Below, in pieces: positions 42,069-50,235 of a DNA stretch of 64,000 nucleotides. The translations under genes and the position numbers were made by a program. Numbering within the stretch: the first letter of the stretch is position 1; every line of letters starts with the position of its first letter. This stretch comes from Devosia salina. GTDB taxonomy: Bacteria; Pseudomonadota; Alphaproteobacteria; Rhizobiales; Devosiaceae. The notes beneath the pieces were generated by a model, which was given only the letters and a program-made list of their open reading frames with translations, did no database searches and was not told where the DNA came from. The stretch lies in contig NZ_CP080590.1 in assembly GCF_019504385.1 (NCBI RefSeq), positions 3,204,001 to 3,268,000 of the forward strand, given 5' to 3'.

Positions 42069-43841
42069 TTGTCGCCTATCTTTGGTCCTGCCGTTCGGGA
42101 CAATGCAACGGAATTTCGTCTCTGGGCTCCGGGCGCGGAGCAGGTCCAGCTTGTGCGCGACGGCCAAGCTCCAACGCCCCTCGAGCGCAGTGGCGACGGC
42201 TGGTGGAAGGCCCTGGTGCCGGGGTCTGGCCCCGGCACCCGTTACCGGTTCCGCATCGGCGATCTCGATTTTCCGGACCCGGCATCGCGCCGGCAGGACG
42301 GCGGCACGGCGGGTTGGAGCGTGGTCTGCCCGCCCCTGCCGCCCAGCGGCCGCGCACAGGCGCTCCGCCCCTGGCACCAGGCGATCGTGTGCGAGGTCCA
42401 TGTCGGGACTGCGTCTCCCGAGGGCAGTTTCAAGGGTCTCAGAGACCGCCTCGAGCATTTCCGGGATGCAGGCTATACCGCGCTCGAAATCATGCCGGTC
42501 AACGCTTTTCCTGGCCAACGAAACTGGGGCTATGACGGCACGCTGCTCTTTGCGCCGGCCGAGGCCTACGGATCGCGGGACGATCTGCGTGCCCTGGTCG
42601 ACCGTGCGCACGAGCTGGGGCTCGGCATGGTGCTGGATGTCGTCTACAACCACTTTGGCGACTTCGACAATTTTCTCGAACGCTATTGCCCGGAATGGTT
42701 CGACCAGCACATGGAGACCCCATGGGGCCCGGGCATCGACTTCACCAAAGAATGCGTGCGCCGGTTCTACTACGAGAACGCGCGCATGTGGCTGGAAGAG
42801 TTCGACTTCGACGGACTCCGGTTCGATGCCGTGCATGAAATCGGCACGACGGCCCGCGAACAGTTCCTGGGTGATCTCGCCAAGTCGGCCCGCGCGGCCA
42901 AGCGCGATGCATGGCTGATCATCGAGAACGTGAACAACATGGCCTCCTGGCTCGACCGCGAGGCGTCGGGAGGGCCCGTCGATTTCACTGCGCAGTGGAA
43001 TGACGACTACCACCATGTGCTGCATTTCCTGGCGACGGGCGAGGACAGGAACGGCTACCAGGATGGATCCAAGGACCCGGTCGCGGACCTCGAAAAGGCC
43101 ATGGCCGACGGGTTCGTGCACGATGGCGAGGCGAGGGGCGAAAGCGACGGCACCACGCGCAATGAGCCGGCCGCGCGATTACCGCCGGACGCCTTTGTCT
43201 GCTTTGTGCAGAACCACGACCAGATCGGCAATCGCGCCGACGCCCGGCGCCTGCCGGACCGGCTCGACGCGGCGCGGCTGGATTTCCTGCATTTCGTGAC
43301 CATGCTTGCGCCTCAGGTGCCCCTGTTCTTCATGGGCGAGGAAGCCCATATGCGGACGCTCTTCCCCTATTTCATCGACCTTCCGGAGAATGCCGCCGGG
43401 ACCAAGCGGCGCGACCGCTACACCCAGATGCGCGAGAGTTTCGACGAGCAGGTTGAGGACGGGGACCTGCCCGATCCCAATGCCCCGGAAACCTTCGAGC
43501 GCGCTCGGCTGGACTGGACCGAGTTCGATCTTGATGAGCGCCGGGCTGCCCTCGACCGCTTCCGCACGCTTGCTGCCTGGCGCCGCGAGCATGTCTGGCC
43601 GCTGTCGGCGAGCCCCTGCACCGATGCGCGGAGCGGCCGGCAGGGCGCCGCAATCGTGGTCAGCTGGCTCTTCGAGGCCGGGGTGCTGAGCATGGCCCTG
43701 AACCCATCCAGCGAGCCGGTGGACATTGCCTGCGTCATTACCGCGCCCCCGGTATCGACCGGCACGCATTCCCGGCATGGGGAGTCGCTGCGCCTGGAGG
43801 CGTGGAGCGCCGTATGCTGGCACTCCCCGGCAAGCGACTGA
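42069..43841 (+). CDS. treZ: Malto-oligosyltrehalose trehalohydrolase
   Basis: The product is a GH13 enzyme with an N-terminal carbohydrate-binding-like domain (FGPAVRDNATEFRLWAPGA). Its catalytic barrel shows GMVLDVVYNHFGDF, DFDGLRFDAVHEIG (nucleophile Asp), WLIIENVNN (acid Glu) and CFVQNHDQIGNRA. TreZ frees trehalose from maltooligosyl trehalose, an osmotic and drying protectant. TreY is not in the window. I choose TTG 42069 (GGGGTGG six bases before; 590 residues) because the EcfG-type promoter lies just upstream, inside the longer frame that starts at GTG 41994. Confidence 0.88.
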   Translation: MSPIFGPAVRDNATEFRLWAPGAEQVQLVRDGQAPTPLERSGDGWWKALVPGSGPGTRYRFRIGDLDFPDPASRRQDGGTAGWSVVCPPLPPSGRAQALRPWHQAIVCEVHVGTASPEGSFKGLRDRLEHFRDAGYTALEIMPVNAFPGQRNWGYDGTLLFAPAEAYGSRDDLRALVDRAHELGLGMVLDVVYNHFGDFDNFLERYCPEWFDQHMETPWGPGIDFTKECVRRFYYENARMWLEEFDFDGLRFDAVHEIGTTAREQFLGDLAKSARAAKRDAWLIIENVNNMASWLDREASGGPVDFTAQWNDDYHHVLHFLATGEDRNGYQDGSKDPVADLEKAMADGFVHDGEARGESDGTTRNEPAARLPPDAFVCFVQNHDQIGNRADARRLPDRLDAARLDFLHFVTMLAPQVPLFFMGEEAHMRTLFPYFIDLPENAAGTKRRDRYTQMRESFDEQVEDGDLPDPNAPETFERARLDWTEFDLDERRAALDRFRTLAAWRREHVWPLSASPCTDARSGRQGAAIVVSWLFEAGVLSMALNPSSEPVDIACVITAPPVSTGTHSRHGESLRLEAWSAVCWHSPASD

Positions 43842-43893
43842 TCGAGGTTAGCCCGGGTCATTTGTGATCGCATGGCAGGAGATGGCGACCAGA

Positions 43894-43929
43894 GGCCAGC
43901 CACGGTCCGAAGGCGGACCGTGGCTGGCC
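43894..43929 (+). terminator. Perfect 16-bp hairpin after treZ
   Basis: The 16 bases at 43894-43909 (GGCCAGCCACGGTCCG) pair completely with 43914-43929 around the loop AAGG. It stands 53 bases after the treZ stop and before the Crp/Fnr promoter. It lacks a U-run, but the length and perfection make an RNA role very likely. Confidence 0.65.
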
Positions 43930-43964
43930 ATGCCGGACAGGGCCTTCCAGGGCGGCCCGATTTC

Positions 43965-43989
43965 GGGACCAATGTCGGGGCGAAACGTT
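43965..43989 (+). promoter_or_regulatory. EcfG-like promoter candidate (GGGAC-N16-CGTT)
   Basis: GGGAC at 43965-43969 (one mismatch to GGAAC) and exact CGTT at 43986-43989, 34 bp before the Crp/Fnr start at 44023. Confidence 0.45.
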
Positions 43990-44022
43990 GGTCCCAAGCA
44001 TCCAACCGAGATCGGAGGCACA

Positions 44023-44784
44023 ATGCAGAATGCAATCGAGGCGCTTACCCGACGCCTGGAGGCGATCGGTCAACTCTCTCCCGAGGGGCGGGCGACCCTA
44101 GCGGCCCTGCCACTCCAATTCAGGTCATTGCGCAAGGGCGAAGACCTGGTGGGCGACGGCGAAGTGTCCACCAGTTGCTGCGTTGTGCTCGACGGCTATC
44201 TCTATCGGTCCAAGGACGCGCCCAATGGCGCGCGGCAGATTTTTTCTCTCCATCCCGCCGGCGATATGCCGGACCTGCACAGCCTGCACCTGCCACGCAT
44301 GGACCACAACCTGACAGCGATGAGCGAGAGCCGCGTGGCGCAAATCCCCCATGCCGAGATGAACGCCGCCCTGGTGCGCTCGCCAGAGCTCACGGCACTC
44401 TTCTGGCGCTCGACCCTCATCGATGCCGCAGCCTTCCGCGCCTGGATGCTGATGCTGGGGCAGTTCGACGCGATCACCAGAATGGCGCATCTGTTCTGCG
44501 AGCAGTTCACCAAGGCTGCAATGGCGGGCCTTGCAGATCAGGACAGCTTCTTCTTTCCGCTGACACAGACAGATCTTGCCGACATGCTGGGCATATCGCT
44601 CGTCCACGCTAATCGGACGCTTCAGGACCTCAGGGAGCGCGGCGTCGTCGCGTTCGACCACAACCGCGTTTCCATCCTGCATTGGTCCGAGTTGCGCCGT
44701 ATCGGGGAATTCGATCCTGCCTATCTGCATTATCTCGATGGCCGCATCGGACGCCGTAATCCGGGTGACGCTCATAACCCCTGA
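44023..44784 (+). CDS. Crp/Fnr-family transcriptional regulator (first of three)
   Basis: ATG 44023 follows GGAGG; the longer open frame has no site. The 253-residue protein has a cyclic-nucleotide-type sensor barrel (LRKGEDLVGDGEVSTSCCVVLDG ... QIFSLHPAGDMPDL), a dimer helix and a Crp-type helix-turn-helix (LTQTDLADMLGISLVHANRTLQDLRERGVV). There are no Cys ligands for an Fe-S cluster of the Fnr type. Rhizobiales carry many such proteins in stress regions. Its EcfG-like promoter suggests it acts in the stress cascade. Confidence 0.9.
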   Translation: MQNAIEALTRRLEAIGQLSPEGRATLAALPLQFRSLRKGEDLVGDGEVSTSCCVVLDGYLYRSKDAPNGARQIFSLHPAGDMPDLHSLHLPRMDHNLTAMSESRVAQIPHAEMNAALVRSPELTALFWRSTLIDAAAFRAWMLMLGQFDAITRMAHLFCEQFTKAAMAGLADQDSFFFPLTQTDLADMLGISLVHANRTLQDLRERGVVAFDHNRVSILHWSELRRIGEFDPAYLHYLDGRIGRRNPGDAHNP

Positions 44785-44792
44785 CGTATCGG

Positions 44793-44817
44793 GGAACGCC
44801 GCCGCAACTGGCGATTT
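44793..44817 (+). promoter_or_regulatory. EcfG-type promoter candidate (GGAAC-N18-TT)
   Basis: GGAAC at 44793-44797 and TT at 44816-44817, about 20 bp before the small DUF6894 gene. It fits the looser consensus only and is close to the start codon. Confidence 0.3.
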
Positions 44818-44838
44818 CCCGCCCAAGCGGAGGTGCTC

Positions 44839-45090
44839 ATGCCAATCTTCTTCTTTGACCTGGACAGAAACGGTGACATGCAGGCCGACGACGATGGCCA
44901 GGACCTGCCGATCGCGGCCTCGGCGCATCGTGAAGCGGTTTTGGCTTTGGCCGAAATCGCGGCCGAAGAGATTCCCCGGGATGGAAGCCTCGATATCTCC
45001 ATTGCGGTCAGGGACGATGCCGACCGCCTGCTGTTTCGAACGCGATTTGTCTTTGAACCTGGTTGCGACCCGCTTTCGGCGGTGAAGTGA
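44839..45090 (+). CDS. DUF6894-type small protein (second copy)
   Basis: ATG 44839 with GGAGG before it. The 83-residue product starts PIFFFDLDRNGDMQADDDGQ and has the helix SAHREAVLALAEIAAEEIP and the strand DISIAVRDDADRLLFRTRF. It shares the layout of the protein at 38535. No function is known for the family. Confidence 0.72.
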   Translation: MPIFFFDLDRNGDMQADDDGQDLPIAASAHREAVLALAEIAAEEIPRDGSLDISIAVRDDADRLLFRTRFVFEPGCDPLSAVK

Positions 45091-45189
45091 GCCCTGCGGG
45101 TGGCACGCAACCCGAGGTGACCCGATGCGTTCCGCACCGGAAGCCGGGGTCCGTCCCCTCAAGCGCAACTCAGGTCCAAGGGGAGAACA

Positions 45190-45537
45190 ATGGCCCGGAT
45201 CACCTACCAGGTCGTCGAGCATAATGGCGGGTTCGCCTACAAGGTCGGCGACGTCTATTCGGAAACCTTCGGCACGCATAAGGCCGCCCACGAGGCTGCC
45301 GAGAGCGCAGCGCGGCGCCAGAGCCTGTCCGGCACGGACGAGCATATTCTCTACCAGGACGCCGAGGGGCAGTGGCAGCGCGAGTTTGCGCGGGGCGACG
45401 CCCACCCGCAGGGCGATGTCGAGGATGCCCTTCCCGAATCCGAGGAGACGCGCGGCCCAAAGGGACGGCCTCTTGCCGAAGGCGAACTTCCCGACCCGGA
45501 CCGGGCGCCTTTTTCGGGCAATGCCCGGCGGTCCTGA
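45190..45537 (+). CDS. DUF2188-like small protein
   Basis: ATG 45190 follows AAGGGGAG. The first 60 residues match the DUF2188 pattern: ITYQVVEHNGGFAYKVGDVY, then THKAAHEAAESAARRQ, then GQWQREF. A disordered Pro/Glu/Asp-rich tail follows. The family appears in stress-gene clusters and has no known role. Confidence 0.68.
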   Translation: MARITYQVVEHNGGFAYKVGDVYSETFGTHKAAHEAAESAARRQSLSGTDEHILYQDAEGQWQREFARGDAHPQGDVEDALPESEETRGPKGRPLAEGELPDPDRAPFSGNARRS

Positions 45538-45706
45538 CGCCGTTCATGTGCGGTGCCTGGGCTGGTTGCATCACATGTTAAGCGCGGAAACACGGACGCG
45601 GTCGGGGGCGTTCTGAAGATGACCCCGGGCGACGTTGTCCCAACTCGATGACGCTGCGAGAAAGTGGCGTGGTCGGGGGTCACCATGGGACAACAGGTGG
45701 CAGGTG

Positions 45707-45916
45707 ATGCGGACGCCGGTTGAACGGGAAAATCTGGTGCAGAGCCTTGTCCTCGAGCATGGCGGCCGGGAGCACCAGGTCAACTACTTCATCGAGAACG
45801 GACTGATCTTCATCATGTCCGAAGGAAGGGAGTGGCACGCCCGGCTCACCGATGGCGATGCATCCGACACGGTACGGGAACTGGTTCTTCGGACCCTTCG
45901 CAATGCCGATCGCTGA
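45707..45916 (+). CDS. Small hypothetical protein, 69 residues
   Basis: ATG 45707 is preferred over 45635 because AGGTGGCAGG sits before it. The product (MRTPVERENLVQSLVLEHGG, HQVNYFIENGLIFIMSEGRE) looks like a small beta-rich domain. No family is recognised. It converges on the Crp/Fnr gene at 45923, six bases away. Confidence 0.55.
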   Translation: MRTPVERENLVQSLVLEHGGREHQVNYFIENGLIFIMSEGREWHARLTDGDASDTVRELVLRTLRNADR

Positions 45917-45922
45917 CCCACG

Positions 45923-46666
45923 CTATTCCTGAACCTTCAGATAGGCGGGCTCGAAGGCGCATAGGGCGGCGAGTCGGGGCAGATCCGGCAGGGTGATAAG
46001 CCGGTCGCGCCACACGGCCAGCTCCATCTTGCGCAGCGACTGAACGGTGCGGTTCACATGCACCGTGGACAGGCCCAGCGCCTCGCCCAGTTCCGCCTGC
46101 GTCAGCGGAAGCTCGAACGTATCACCAGACCGGACGAGGCCAGCGAGCCCCATGCGGAAATGCAGTTCGCACAGCAGATGGGCGACCCGCTGCAGCGCAT
46201 TGCGCGCGCCAAGGCTGACCAGCAATTCCTGCGTTGCGCTCTGCTCAATCGCGGCGCAGCGCAGGATAGCGGTCATGATGTCGGGCTGCTCCTCCACCAT
46301 GACGGCCAAACGATCCAGCTCGATCGACGCGACCAGGCTCGGGGCCAGCGCCACCACGTCCTGGGCGGCCGGACTGCCTGAAAGGAATCCGAAGTCGCAG
46401 ATGTCACCGGGCAGAATGAATGCAGTAATCTGCCGCCGGCCGGCCGGGAGATATTTATATCGGCAGGCAAAGCCGGCAATCAGCACCTTTACCGCGCTTT
46501 CCCTTATGCCGTCGCGCACCAGATGGTCTCGCGTTGGCGCCCGCCTTATGGCGCTGAATGCACGCTGGGCCGTGGCCTGCGCCGCGGCCGAAAGGACAGA
46601 TACGTGTGAAAGCCGACGAAGCCAGGCGTCAGCACCCGGCGCCGCCGGAGCGGTGCGATCGTTCAT
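45923..46666 (-). CDS. Crp/Fnr-family transcriptional regulator (second of three)
   Basis: The 247-residue protein has the sensor barrel (VLIAGFACRYKYLPAGRRQITAFILPGDICDF), a dimer helix and the helix-turn-helix LTQAELGEALGLSTVHVNRTVQSLRKM. It lacks Fnr cysteines. ATG 46666 is the likely start (the frame continues to 46741). It faces the third Crp/Fnr gene divergently across 320 bp, so the two may share control sites. Confidence 0.88.
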   Translation of the reverse strand: MNDRTAPAAPGADAWLRRLSHVSVLSAAAQATAQRAFSAIRRAPTRDHLVRDGIRESAVKVLIAGFACRYKYLPAGRRQITAFILPGDICDFGFLSGSPAAQDVVALAPSLVASIELDRLAVMVEEQPDIMTAILRCAAIEQSATQELLVSLGARNALQRVAHLLCELHFRMGLAGLVRSGDTFELPLTQAELGEALGLSTVHVNRTVQSLRKMELAVWRDRLITLPDLPRLAALCAFEPAYLKVQE

Positions 46667-46899
46667 CCGTTCGGGACCAAGGGGACGAACTGACCCGAAA
46701 GCCGATATAGGCCACGTTGGTGGCGGGTCCGGGAATACCACGAAACTGGCGTTGGGGCTGCCGTCGTGAAGCTGGAAGTCTTGTGCAACGGGAGACCGTG
46801 ATTCTGATGCGTTGGCAGCACCCTAGTAAGATGCCGACGCGCCGGAATTCACATAGGTTAATGGCGTTCACAATCGCTCTGCCGACCAACCCGCAGCAA

Positions 46900-46956
46900 T
46901 AACCCAGGTTATCGAATTGATTTGGGTTGTGCCAAACTTGCCCCCGATTTGGGGGC
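46900..46956. promoter_or_regulatory. Inverted repeats between two Crp/Fnr genes
   Basis: TAACC-CA-GGTTA (46900-46911) and GCCCCC-GATTT-GGGGGC (46940-46956) lie 30-90 bp before the start at 46990. The first is a possible dimer site, the second a short hairpin. A TTGAT half-site of the Fnr type is also present (46917-46921), but no full Fnr box is seen. Confidence 0.35.
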
Positions 46957-46989
46957 TAATGTGTTTCTTCAGAAGACGGGAGGAAAACC

Positions 46990-47757
46990 ATGACCAGCAT
47001 TGCAGTCGGCCTTGACCACCAGACCGTCAACGAAGGGCCTCGGATTTTCAGGCGCATGTGGCGCTCTGGTCTCTTGGCGAATGGCGACATGGAGGCACTG
47101 GCGAAACTGCCCTGGCGGCGCACAGTGATCAACGCGCGGGGGCGCATTCCTCCGCAGGACGGCTTCGCCCTGCTGGCGAGCGGCTTTGCAGTACGCCAAC
47201 GTACCGATGCAATCAGCGAGGGGCAATTGACGGCAGTGGTCCTGCCTGGAGATCCCTGCTGGTACACCTTCCTGAACGGCGCGCCGCCCACGACGGAACT
47301 GCGCGCCATCACGACGTGCTCACTCATGCACATTTCGCTGGACGACTTCCTGACGCTGGCCGAGGAGCGTACGGAGGTGCTGGCGACGCTGCTCTCGCAC
47401 ATGGCAGTGGAGGCCGCGACCGCTGAAGAATTGCTGCTGTCGGTGAGCAAGAGAACGGCGCTGGTGCGCACCGCTCATTTCCTGTGTGAGCTGGAATATC
47501 GGCTGCGGCGGATGGGCCTTTCCAGCCAGTCCCAATACCTGCTGCATCTCACCCAGTCCGAAATGGGCAAATATCTCGGCCTGTCGGCGGTCCATGTGAA
47601 CCGCACCCTGCAGGAATTGCGCCGCCGTGGCCTGCTGCACACCAACGGCACTCATGTGGCCCTAGACCATGGCGGCATGCGGGACCTGGCGGATTTCTCC
47701 CCGACCTATCTCATCGATGCTGCCCGCCGCGAACGGCCCGTGCATTCAAACGCATAG
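46990..47757 (+). CDS. Crp/Fnr-family transcriptional regulator (third of three)
   Basis: ATG 46990 follows GGGAGGAAA. The 255-residue protein has the sensor barrel (PQDGFALLASGFAVRQRTD ... TAVVLPGDPCWYTFLNG) and a helix-turn-helix (LTQSEMGKYLGLSAVHVNRTLQELRRRGLL). Its 3' end overlaps the response-regulator gene on the other strand by 47 bases. It is similar in length and recognition helix to the other two (HVNRT or HANRT in all three), so they could read similar sites. Confidence 0.9.
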   Translation: MTSIAVGLDHQTVNEGPRIFRRMWRSGLLANGDMEALAKLPWRRTVINARGRIPPQDGFALLASGFAVRQRTDAISEGQLTAVVLPGDPCWYTFLNGAPPTTELRAITTCSLMHISLDDFLTLAEERTEVLATLLSHMAVEAATAEELLLSVSKRTALVRTAHFLCELEYRLRRMGLSSQSQYLLHLTQSEMGKYLGLSAVHVNRTLQELRRRGLLHTNGTHVALDHGGMRDLADFSPTYLIDAARRERPVHSNA

Positions 47758-48214
47758 CGGCCGAGATGGCGCGCATCATGCGCGTCTGCACGTCCCCCGC
47801 GGGAAGCGGGTTCTGTCGGGATGCGGGCGCCGCCGACTGCACTTCCGGGTGCGCGGGTAATGCCTGGATATCCTGCAGCTTTTCGAACAGTTCCTCGCGC
47901 CGGTAGGGTTTTTTCAGCCGGGGCCGATCACGGTGACGTTCTGGGAAGGTTTCCTCCCCCTCGGCGGTGGCAAACAGGATCGGCGTACCGCGGCGGCACA
48001 ATTCATCCGCCAGTCCGAACACCGTCTGGCCGTGCAGACGCACATCGAGGACCGCGCTGTCGACATTTCGGCGGCCGAGCAGCTGCAGCGCGTAAAACGG
48101 AGTGGGGGCCGGCCCCAGAACCACCGCGCCCTCCTTGCGCAGATCCCGGCAGAGCTCGTCGGCCACGGCAAAGTCGTCTTCAACCACAAGAATGCGCTTT
48201 CCCGCGAGGTTCAT
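47711..48214 (-). CDS. Single-domain response regulator with C-terminal extension
   Basis: The 167-residue protein is a receiver domain (VVEDDFAVADEL, phosphoacceptor Asp57 in SAVLDVRLHG, RLKKPYR with the conserved Lys) plus a 45-residue tail without a known output fold. Short receivers of this type in Rhizobiales often relate to stress or PhyR-like signalling. A GCAAC-N16-CGTT motif on its strand (48253-48277) could be a weak EcfG-like promoter. No kinase gene adjoins it. Confidence 0.85.
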   Translation of the reverse strand: MNLAGKRILVVEDDFAVADELCRDLRKEGAVVLGPAPTPFYALQLLGRRNVDSAVLDVRLHGQTVFGLADELCRRGTPILFATAEGEETFPERHRDRPRLKKPYRREELFEKLQDIQALPAHPEVQSAAPASRQNPLPAGDVQTRMMRAISAAMRLNARAVRGGQHR

Positions 48215-48339
48215 CGGTTCCCGTCCCTGAAACTGTTCCCATCAACGCGCACAACGTCGCCCGGATCGCATGGTTGCCCGAACGGACGCAGATCATAGGG
48301 CCGCGCGCCGTCCCTCGCCAACCCGGCGGCCAGTAGCGA

Positions 48340-48531
48340 TTACATGCCCAGGTAGAAGAACAACCCGCCCCCCAGCACGATGAACAGCAGCACGAAGGCC
48401 GCGATCCGGAGCATCGAGCCATGGGGATTAGTGCCCAGAACCGCCCGCTCGAGCGGGTCCTGGGCGTGCTCAGTGATCACCCGGTCCACTTCCGGCCGGT
48501 TGTCTTTCCCCGGCTCTTGCTTATGGGCCAT
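48340..48531 (-). CDS. Small C-terminally anchored membrane protein
   Basis: The 63-residue product begins at ATG 48531 with a charged part (HKQEPGKDNRPEVDRVITE, then HAQDPLERAVLGTNPHG) and ends in one membrane helix (MLRIAAFVLLFIVLGGGLFFYLG). It lies 17 bases after the YciE-like gene, so it is probably in the same transcript. No family is recognised. Confidence 0.65.
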   Translation of the reverse strand: MAHKQEPGKDNRPEVDRVITEHAQDPLERAVLGTNPHGSMLRIAAFVLLFIVLGGGLFFYLGM

Positions 48532-48548
48532 GGTCTCGGACCTGCAGG

Positions 48549-49055
48549 TTATTTCTTGGCGTCTTCGCCGCCGGCACTGAGCCGGGCGAAGCGCATCGTC
48601 AGCGGCTCGATCTGGTTCTCCAGCCACTCGGCCATGGCGATTTCTTCCTCGAGGTTGCGCGAGAGAAGGTCGGCCGCCTCCTCCACGCCACCTTCGTCCG
48701 CCAGCGCCATGAGCGACATATAGGCGGCGATCTCGTAATGCTCGAAGGCGAAATTGGCGAAGCTGTTCTTGACGATCTCGTCGGGTGCAACCGTGTGGCC
48801 GATGGCCGCCATGCTGCCTCCGAGGCCCAGCATGGTGTCCTTGATCCCGGACGGGTCCGAGCCGCAGGCGTCCAGCAATTGCTCGAGACGGGCGATCTGC
48901 TCTTCGGTCTCATCGATATGCAATTGCAGCCGGTCCGCCACCTCGGGATAGTTCTCGATGCGGTCCACCTGCGGCCGCATGATGGCCAGGGCCTGGTTCT
49001 CCATGGCGTGGGCGTTCCTGAGCCCGGTGACGTAGAGATCGAATGGTGAGGTCAT
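48549..49055 (-). CDS. YciE/YciF-type ferritin-like protein (DUF892)
   Basis: The 168-residue protein has the four-helix pattern with carboxylate/His motifs: LRNAHAMENQALAIMRPQ, LQLHIDETEEQIARLEQLL, FANFAFEHYEIAAYMSLMAL and LEEEIAMAEWLENQI. The EH..E pairs are typical of di-iron ferritin-like folds. The family is induced by osmotic and general stress. The metal and its reaction are not established. Confidence 0.85.
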   Translation of the reverse strand: MTSPFDLYVTGLRNAHAMENQALAIMRPQVDRIENYPEVADRLQLHIDETEEQIARLEQLLDACGSDPSGIKDTMLGLGGSMAAIGHTVAPDEIVKNSFANFAFEHYEIAAYMSLMALADEGGVEEAADLLSRNLEEEIAMAEWLENQIEPLTMRFARLSAGGEDAKK

Positions 49056-49214
49056 GGTTTCTCCGTTGCTCTCACCGCACCTAACCTGCGGCCCCGCACT
49101 TGGCTCCCGTCCCTAACGCCGGATAGTCGCGGCCCCGGCTTAACCCAGGGCAAGCGCAGCGCCGATCGCGCAACGCAGGCACCACGCCCGCGCATTTGGG
49201 GGCAGGAGGTATCC

Positions 49215-49517
49215 ATGAGCGAGCAACAGAAAAGCCCCGACCCGCTGATCCCGCCGGGACCCGTGGAGGCGCCCGGGATGGATTACCCGGCCCATGTGCG
49301 CACCTATAACGGCTTCATGAATCTCCTGAAGTGGTTCGTTATCCACATCGCGATCCTGCTGGCGGGGCTGTATTTCGTCGTCCTAGCCGGCGACCCCTAT
49401 GCGGGGGGCGTGCTGATCCTGGCGGCGATCGGGGCGCTGGTCTACGGGCTCCTCAACAATCCGGGCATCCGGCAGGACGCCCGGGCCGCCACCACGGGCG
49501 GCAAGATCGCGGAATAG
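49215..49517 (+). CDS. aa3-type cytochrome oxidase subunit IV-like protein
   Basis: The 100-residue protein contains MDYPAHVRTYNGFMNLLKWF followed by a membrane helix, which is the COX4_pro_2 signature of alphaproteobacterial aa3 oxidases. A second helix (GGVLILAAIGALVYGLL) follows. The classic subunit IV is about 45-70 residues with one helix, so this is longer. It stands far from the oxidase operon at 12-18 kb, within the stress cluster. Confidence 0.72.
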   Translation: MSEQQKSPDPLIPPGPVEAPGMDYPAHVRTYNGFMNLLKWFVIHIAILLAGLYFVVLAGDPYAGGVLILAAIGALVYGLLNNPGIRQDARAATTGGKIAE

Positions 49518-49530
49518 AAAGGAGAAAAAG

Positions 49531-49719
49531 ATGCCGGCAAAATCGAAATCCCAGCAGATGGCCGCAGGCGCGGCGCTTTCGGCCAAGCGGGGCGACACCA
49601 AGGTCACCGATCTCGAAGGCGCCTCCCGCTCGATGTACGAGTCCATGAGCGAAAAGGAGCTCGAGGAAATGGCCTCGACCAGCCGCAAGGGCAAGCCCGA
49701 CCACAAGCCGGACGAATAG
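49531..49719 (+). CDS. DUF3008 small protein
   Basis: The 62-residue product starts PAKSKSQQMAAGAALSAKRG and has SRSMYESMSEKELEEMASTS, the DUF3008 signature. It is 13 bases after the oxidase-subunit-like gene with GGAGAAAA before the start. The family is often near stress genes; no function is known. Confidence 0.82.
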   Translation: MPAKSKSQQMAAGAALSAKRGDTKVTDLEGASRSMYESMSEKELEEMASTSRKGKPDHKPDE

Positions 49720-49781
49720 GAGGGTCGTCACGGCGAACCCCATCATGTAGCGGGCCTTACCCATTTGTCCGCCGGGACGAC

Positions 49782-49807
49782 TGAACCGGGGAGGTCGCTT
49801 GGCCGTT
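49782..49807 (+). promoter_or_regulatory. EcfG-like promoter candidate (TGAAC-N17-CGTT)
   Basis: TGAAC at 49782-49786 (one mismatch) and exact CGTT at 49804-49807, 32 bp before ATG 49839. Confidence 0.4.
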
Positions 49808-49838
49808 TCAATTGTCCCGACAGGAAACGGAGATCGAA

Positions 49839-50096
49839 ATGAACAAGGACAAGGATGTGGAATTTCTCGCCACCGAGTTCGACATGCCGCCCACCAAGGC
49901 TGCGGCACTGGTGTCGAGCGACCCGGACGAGATCGTGGCGCTGGCCGCCCGCGAGCTCGAGCGGCGGAGAGATGAAACGCCCTATGGCGAGGCACCCATC
50001 CCCGCCTCTTCTGAGAGCCACCCAATTCCCAATAATGGCGGGCTGCAGAAGCCGGTGATCAACCGCAGCGACTATTTCCGGCACTATAGGGGCTAG
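49839..50096 (+). CDS. Small hypothetical protein, 85 residues
   Basis: ATG 49839 follows GGAGATCG. The N-terminal 45 residues (KDVEFLATEFDMPPTKAAAL, then LAARELERRR) look like a small UBA-like helical unit. The rest is Pro-rich and disordered, ending RSDYFRHYRG. No family is recognised. Confidence 0.6.
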   Translation: MNKDKDVEFLATEFDMPPTKAAALVSSDPDEIVALAARELERRRDETPYGEAPIPASSESHPIPNNGGLQKPVINRSDYFRHYRG

Positions 50097-50235
50097 AGCC
50101 GGAGCCCGGCCGCCCCATCGATGCGATCGATCGCCGCCGGCATGCGGAGCAGTTCCTCTGCAGCCGGATCATGTTTTCCCGACCGGGCGAGGCGCCCGAG
50201 CCAGTCCAGCGCCGCCCGACCGCCCCACTGATCGG

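Noticed and set aside
42063..43121. 352-residue minus-strand ORF opposite treZ
   Set aside because: It is antisense to conserved GH13 motifs and has no family signature.
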